This document shows positions 58,338 through 64,000 of a stretch of 64,000 nucleotides of DNA, piece by piece. The DNA lies in assembly GCA_011800805.1 (NCBI GenBank), contig MPNW01000680.1, positions 42,405 through 106,404 on the forward strand, given 5' to 3'. Each line of letters starts with the position of its first letter. Position 1 is the stretch's first letter. The notes under the pieces are model-generated. The model was given only the letters and a program-made list of their open reading frames with translations, searched no databases and was not told the DNA's origin. A program made the translations under genes and the position numbers. The DNA is from Hirudo medicinalis (Eukaryota; Annelida; Clitellata; Hirudinida; Hirudinidae).

Positions 58338-60319
58338 TCAAATGACATCTTTGCATTTGCTTCCAATAGTTGAATATTCAGTTTTGTATAGACGAGGAAC
58401 AAAGTAGGCAGGATTTGCTGGCTTGGACATGATTTCCATATTTGCATTTATTTGTTGAGGTGCTTCAGAATTATACAAGTCCAGCAATGTGTCAAAGTTT
58501 TCTCTGTACTCTGTCTTCATGCCTCTGTGACAATCAATCAAGTATTTTATTGTTACTAGTGTATACAAATAATGAAATAATAACATCCAGATTCAGACAT
58601 TAAACTACTAAGTTCATATTTACAATGTAAAAAGCTATTACAAGTAATTGTGATTATGTCCAAGTCAGCTTAGATGTGCAATGGGATTTTATCAAATAAA
58701 TAAATAATAATATTGCCAATATAATCAAAACCTTTGGAAGGAAAATGCAGAGTCACTAAAATATATTTGTAAATTTAAAGTTATGTTAATTCAATAACTG
58801 TATTTGATTACTTGATTGTTCAATGTTCAAGTTAAAGTACTAATTTAAGATGATGATGTCAAACATCACAATTTTTGCAAGGGAAGGTTACGTTCAGACA
58901 ATTTTTTTAGTTTCCATAAACCTTAATAACCAGGTCAATTTAACTTGGTTTGATTTAAGGCTTGTTTATTTGGAAGGGCATTCTGTGTAATGACCACTCT
59001 ATTTCTAACTGCAGAATTTTTGTTTTTCCAAGTTCTCTGCTACTTTCAATTTAACTGAGGTTAATAACATTTACTTGAAATCTTGAAACTCAGATTAGAA
59101 AACTTTTAACATTCAGGTAAATTTAATAAGTGCTCAATTTTAAAGCGTTAAAATTGTAAATATTTGTAATGGAAATCAACAAGTAATCATACGAGTGAGG
59201 AACAAAATCAGCACAGTGGGGTAGTTGTCTGATTTTTGTAGCTGATTTGCAGAAAGACTTGTCTCTCATTGGTGATTCATGAGACTGAACCATTATAGGG
59301 TCCCAGTTGCTTAAAATTACCAATCAGGAATAATTTTAATGTAAAATGATATAACATGTGTGATATAACAATTTTTACTATTTTACTATAACAGAACATC
59401 ATAAATATGTACTATTTGGCTATAACTTCATTAGGCTTGTAGGCTCTATGTTCCTTCTGATATGTAGTCATGTAAGGATCATTGAGAATGTAAATGGAAT
59501 TGTTTGACGTCATTAAAGATGAAGGCAAACCAATCTTCTCAGAATGTGGTGAATGTGAAGCATCCTTTCATTTTAAATATTTTATAAATAAATTATTAAT
59601 CCATATATAAAACACTAATTAAACAGCTATTAAATATTTGTATTCAAATTGTACCTTCAAGTGATCCTTCAGCAGAAATCCATTGAGTTCAGAAAATTTA
59701 TTAGTTTCAAATGGTTTTATCTTTAAAATAAATTCTTCTCTTGTTTCAGAAGCTTGATTACCCATTGTCAAAGGTCTTCTAAGCCTTTCTGATTGAAGCT
59801 TAAATCGAAAAAATAATTGTAATAACATATGTTTTGATGTACAATTGCAATAAAAACAAATTCTTTCTTTCATAACAATTAAGCCATTTTGAATAAAAAA
59901 GTGGAGCAAAAACATTTGTAAGCTAAAACCACCTTATCATGTAGATCTTTATTATAATGAACTTTGTAATGGGCTGGAGGCTTGGTAAATGATGTTCCAT
60001 ATCCATAATTTTGCAGAGAACACTTGTAGTTATGAACAGTTCTAGACGTAGTTTGGTAATGATCACCAGACGCTACTTCGGGAGGTTTGTTTAAAATTTC
60101 AGGAAGCGATCTTGTTTGAAATAACTAAAATTTACAAATGGGCCTCGTTTAGCTATTGACAGTATTGATATGAAGCATATATTTAGTCGTGACACTATAT
60201 GACTTATTGAGACATCTATTTACTTCGACTTCCGAATCCGGCTGATCTCTGCGCCAATAATGTCCAATTCCAGTACTTGTTTTTAGTAAGTCATCGCTTT
60301 TGTATGTCATATCAGACAT
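58338..60319 (-). CDS. Unrecognised conserved-type protein, possibly an axonemal microtubule-associated protein
   Basis: Six exons on the minus strand: 60224-60319, 59933-60124, 59655-59798, 59427-59564, 59193-59284 and 58338-58524, giving 282 residues. All junctions are GT-AG and in frame, though the acceptor of the fifth exon (GGTTCAG) has a poor pyrimidine tract. No signal peptide, transmembrane segment or enzyme motif is seen. The protein is rich in Tyr, His, Pro and Thr, with repeated short motifs of the type T-T/S-Y/F: TTSRTVHNYKC, GTSFTKPPAHYKVHYNKD, DPYMTTYQKEHRAYKPNE and KTEYRENFDTLLDLY. Such texture, and DPYMTTYQKEH in particular, resembles ciliary microtubule inner or stabilising proteins such as PPP1R32/SAXO4, but I am not sure of the family. 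Start is ATG at 60319. Confidence 0.6.
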
Positions 60320-60764
60320 TTCCCACAATTTTTAGTCAAGCGATAATCGCAAGCAAACACATATACCAGGTTGCACTGCAACTATGGCAACAACGCATGC
60401 GTCAGAGATTGTTATTAATTAGGGCTGGTTGACCAAAATGGCTTTAAAATATTTTTTAAACACATTGAACGTATAATTACAAAAGTAATACCTTTATAAT
60501 ATAATGCATAAACAACATTTTTAATAATAAAATAAAGAATTAACCACAATGTCAAATTCTTGAATTCCAACTGAGGGATTTGTCGATTTTGCTGGTTAAT
60601 AACTTAAAAATGAATGTTATAATTCGTTAGAAAAAACAGCACTTATCCAGATAACACAGTTTTTTCGACTATGAAAGTCTTCTAGGATCGCAAAACTTAA
60701 AATGCACACCATGAAGAAGCTCAATAAGCTCAATTTTCTTTGGAATAAAATGCCATTGGAAGAA

Positions 60765-60897
60765 TTGTAACTAGTGTTAATTCTATTAACTATAACTGTA
60801 ACTGGAAACTCTAATAACTGACAGAAACCAAATCAGTTAACTGTAACTATAACTATAACTGACCGCGCCTAAATAACTATGACTATAACTTTAACTT
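60765..60897. repeat. TAACTGTAACT satellite, left flank of gap
   Basis: Degenerate tandem units of TAACTGTAACTATAACTG and TAACTGGAAACTC run up to the N gap. Confidence 0.85.
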
Positions 60898-61843
60898 NNN
60901 NNNNNNNNNNNNNNNNNNNNNNNNNNNNNNNNNNNNNNNNNNNNNNNNNNNNNNNNNNNNNNNNNNNNNNNNNNNNNNNNNNNNNNNNNNNNNNNNNNNN
61001 NNNNNNNNNNNNNNNNNNNNNNNNNNNNNNNNNNNNNNNNNNNNNNNNNNNNNNNNNNNNNNNNNNNNNNNNNNNNNNNNNNNNNNNNNNNNNNNNNNNN
61101 NNNNNNNNNNNNNNNNNNNNNNNNNNNNNNNNNNNNNNNNNNNNNNNNNNNNNNNNNNNNNNNNNNNNNNNNNNNNNNNNNNNNNNNNNNNNNNNNNNNN
61201 NNNNNNNNNNNNNNNNNNNNNNNNNNNNNNNNNNNNNNNNNNNNNNNNNNNNNNNNNNNNNNNNNNNNNNNNNNNNNNNNNNNNNNNNNNNNNNNNNNNN
61301 NNNNNNNNNNNNNNNNNNNNNNNNNNNNNNNNNNNNNNNNNNNNNNNNNNNNNNNNNNNNNNNNNNNNNNNNNNNNNNNNNNNNNNNNNNNNNNNNNNNN
61401 NNNNNNNNNNNNNNNNNNNNNNNNNNNNNNNNNNNNNNNNNNNNNNNNNNNNNNNNNNNNNNNNNNNNNNNNNNNNNNNNNNNNNNNNNNNNNNNNNNNN
61501 NNNNNNNNNNNNNNNNNNNNNNNNNNNNNNNNNNNNNNNNNNNNNNNNNNNNNNNNNNNNNNNNNNNNNNNNNNNNNNNNNNNNNNNNNNNNNNNNNNNN
61601 NNNNNNNNNNNNNNNNNNNNNNNNNNNNNNNNNNNNNNNNNNNNNNNNNNNNNNNNNNNNNNNNNNNNNNNNNNNNNNNNNNNNNNNNNNNNNNNNNNNN
61701 NNNNNNNNNNNNNNNNNNNNNNNNNNNNNNNNNNNNNNNNNNNNNNNNNNNNNNNNNNNNNNNNNNNNNNNNNNNNNNNNNNNNNNNNNNNNNNNNNNNN
61801 NNNNNNNNNNNNNNNNNNNNNNNNNNNNNNNNNNNNNNNNNNN
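60898..61843. other. Assembly gap (N run) inside a satellite
   Basis: 946 unresolved bases with the same tandem repeat on both sides. Confidence 1.
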
Positions 61844-61985
61844 GATAACTGGAAAGTTGTAACTGGTAACTGGAAAGACAGTATAAAGTTAACTGTAACT
61901 TTAACGGTAACTGGAAAGTACTAACTGTAACTCAAACTCTAACTGAAAAGTCCTAACTGAAATAACACTGATTGTAACAGAGAGT
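61844..61985. repeat. TAACTGGAAAGT satellite, right flank of gap
   Basis: Units such as GTAACTGGTAACTGGAAAG and TTAACTGTAACTTTAACGG continue the array from the other side of the gap. Confidence 0.85.
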
Positions 61986-62547
61986 AAAATAGAGTAACTA
62001 AAATAACTAAAATAGAATTGTTATAAGAGGATAACATTAGCCAAAAAGACTTCCTTTAACCAAAGAGATAATGACAAAAATTTTCTTGAAACCAACTTAA
62101 GTTAAATGAATGAACAAGTTCCAGAATAAATTAATATTCGATGTTGGGAGATGTGTTGTAAACTTGTTTTAAACTTTTGAGATTTCATTAACGCGTCCTT
62201 TTTCTTCTTTGGTAGGTGCTCAATGGAACAGATAGTGACCAACAATTGAGATTTTGAGTGGTGTTGTGGTGCTGTTTTACCGTAAACTTGGGAGGTTTTC
62301 TAGTAAGTTCATTGAGCAAGTATTCAGTGAATAGAACTGAATAATTGAGTTAAGAATTTGTATGGAACTGTAATATTTGTGGAAACTGATATGAGATTTT
62401 GAAATCTTGTGAGATGTTATAAACTTAATTTAGTTCTGCAGAGCTGCGTTTCAGATTATAAATATGACGATTAAATGTAGCAATATAAATTTAATTATTC
62501 CTTAATTATTAAATTATTTTATTTTATTAGGCGCGGGGTTATAACAA

Positions 62548-62629
<82 letters not shown>

Positions 62630-62697
62630 GTTATTGTCGTTGTTGTTGCTGCTGTTGCTATTGCTATTATTATTATTATTATTATTATTATTATCAT
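62548..62697. repeat. (ATT)n microsatellite with a GTT/GCT core
   Basis: Long (ATT)n, then GTCGTTGTTGTTGCTGCTG, then (ATT)n again. Confidence 0.97.
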
Positions 62698-62956
62698 TTT
62701 TAAAAATGGGAAAGGAAAGTCCTAAACATATTTGATTCTAAATTAAAAGAATTCCCGGTGAAAATATTTCCTAGTCGGTCTACATATCATTTCGTCTCTG
62801 CTTTGTGCCTTGTATCATTTGTAACTTCTTAATTGCGCCTCGTATAAATTCAGGCAGTCTATCTATTTTGTTGCACATTACTCAGTAAATTACTTTGACA
62901 CGCTTTTCTAGAGTGGCTCTACCATCCTTACAAGAATTAAGCCACAGAGCTTTTAT

Positions 62957-63378
62957 TGTAGGATCGCATATCCATCATAATCACGTGCTGATCCTAGCCC
63001 TATCAGCGATGACTTAATCAGGCGCGAAGATCATCCTTTGTTTGTGGACATCCTCCTTTGTCCTGACTGGCTATTTAAGAAGCTACGTCAGGGCATTCTT
63101 CCCTGTCCAAATCATTTTAGTTATGCAACGGACTTTAATCAAATAAATAAATAAGGCATTCTTCCCAAAGTCCAAATCATCTTAGTCATGCAACGGACTT
63201 TAATCAAATAAATAAATAAAAATAAATAATGGCATTCTTCCTTTCTCTCTCCTACTCTTCCGGCTACGTCGCTAAGCTGCTACTCAAGCAGTTATGTTGT
63301 CAGTCGGAGCATTGTTGCCGTTGTTGTAAATAAACTTTGTAGCGAATTCGTCTTCGCCGTCAATGCCGCTCCCTCTAC
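62957..63378 (+). mobile_element. Solo LTR, copy 3, with two SINE-tail insertions
   Basis: Begins TGTAGGATCGCATATCC and ends GCTCCCTCTACA. It contains CACGTGCTGATCCTAGCCC, GGCTATTTAAGAAGC (TATA-like) and GTAAATAAACTTTGTAGC (polyadenylation). It matches the minus-strand copies at 29857 and 57142. Two SINE tails (63110-63150 and 63170-63226) are inserted in tandem, with GGCATTCTTCC present three times around them. No internal retroelement coding region is attached. Confidence 0.85.
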
Positions 63379-64000
63379 ATTACGAATGTGTGATTTCGCA
63401 ATCCGGTTTCGCAGTTTTCCTATAGAGGATTTGGAATTAATTTCGAAAAACATTCGAAACACATTTGCTTGGTGAAGATATGTTTTAAGAAATTCTTTAC
63501 ATGATGTAGGAAATCTGTTCATTTAAAAATAACGTTTGAACGAAAAACAAGTTATCAAATTAAGGTGGATGACTAAAATACGAAAGCTGTAACGTCTAAC
63601 GTGGGTATATGTAATAAATAAAAGGTCTGTGCGCCAACATCTTTTCCAAGTTTTATGTCCATTTCTATCTTTGAAACTTTATTTTGATATCAGTGACTTA
63701 TGATTGTCGGAGCGGGCAAGGTGTCTATAACTGACAAGTGGTATATGCATTTTCCTGAATATAACCAGTTCCTACAAAATTGAGTAGATCAAAATTTATT
63801 TATGATGCGAATAAAAATGGGTAAATGTAGGTATGTTAGTACTGTTTACTAAAACACCTACTAAAAATATGATAATTTTCTGTGCGTTTCATTAACTAAA
63901 ATATCTATTGGTAGCAGAGCTTTACGCTGAAATTATAGTTCATGTATTTTATGTAAAAATTTAGTTGTATGTACTTTAACCTTTAGTTTGAAGTCAAAAA
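63379..64000. other. Right-edge stretch without recognisable genes
   Basis: The minus-strand open frame at 63522-63292 overlaps the LTR end and is not a gene. Nothing else recognised. Confidence 0.4.

Noticed and set aside
60879..61862. 327-codon open frame
   Set aside because: It consists almost entirely of Ns.
1..64000. CRISPR arrays, bacterial operons, riboswitches or a phage-like defence system
   Set aside because: No regularly spaced repeats. The genes are spliced and animal-type, so prokaryotic feature classes do not apply.

Overview
This is invertebrate animal nuclear DNA. It is strongly AT-rich, the genes are split into many short GT-AG exons, and the gene set is metazoan: a secreted Frizzled-related protein, PIAS, a PRL/PTP4A phosphatase, coatomer epsilon, a PRPP-synthetase-associated protein and an RNase P/MRP Alba subunit. 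The phylum cannot be fixed from the sequence. Much of the space between and inside the genes is transposon debris. Two N runs (28357-28820 and 60898-61843) and two single Ns (701, 30073) mark assembly gaps.

Layout: (1) 1-11138, minus strand: a PRPSAP gene whose 3' end lies beyond the left edge. One 5.8 kb intron holds a hAT relic, two opposed SINEs and a restriction-like-endonuclease LINE set in AT repeats. (2) 12708-17284, plus: COPE, complete in 10 exons. (3) 17856-21972, minus: PIAS, complete in 11 coding exons. (4) 22-32.8 kb: a transposon mosaic with LINEs, hAT, piggyBac carrying a solo LTR, a Helitron piece and SINEs. (5) 32880-36890, plus: a compact RPP25-like gene with a transposon-loaded intron. 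(6) 37.8-48 kb: another hAT relic, retroelement debris and one orphan minus-strand exon at 44.7-44.9 kb. (7) 48074-49180, plus: PTP4A, complete with a CAAX tail. (8) 50666-52929, minus: an SFRP-like gene. (9) 53-58 kb: LTR and LINE debris. (10) 58338-60319, minus: a complete six-exon gene, not firmly recognised, resembling axonemal microtubule proteins. (11) 60.7-64 kb: a TAACTG satellite around a gap, an ATT microsatellite and a second solo LTR.

The genes are unrelated housekeeping or developmental genes and form no operon or pathway. COPE and PIAS converge, PTP4A and SFRP converge, and PRPSAP and COPE diverge from a shared 1.6 kb interval. I built exon models by reading both strands for conserved protein blocks and checking splice sites and reading phase. 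In each model every junction keeps the frame.

I see no CRISPR array, no operon and no clearly new molecular system. The most unusual points are: the SFRP-like protein, whose netrin module has lost the cysteines of two expected disulfides together and gained a long basic tail; the abundant tRNA-derived SINE families, one with a palindromic tail; SINE insertions at the same position in two copies of one LTR; and a solo LTR cleanly inserted in a piggyBac transposase.
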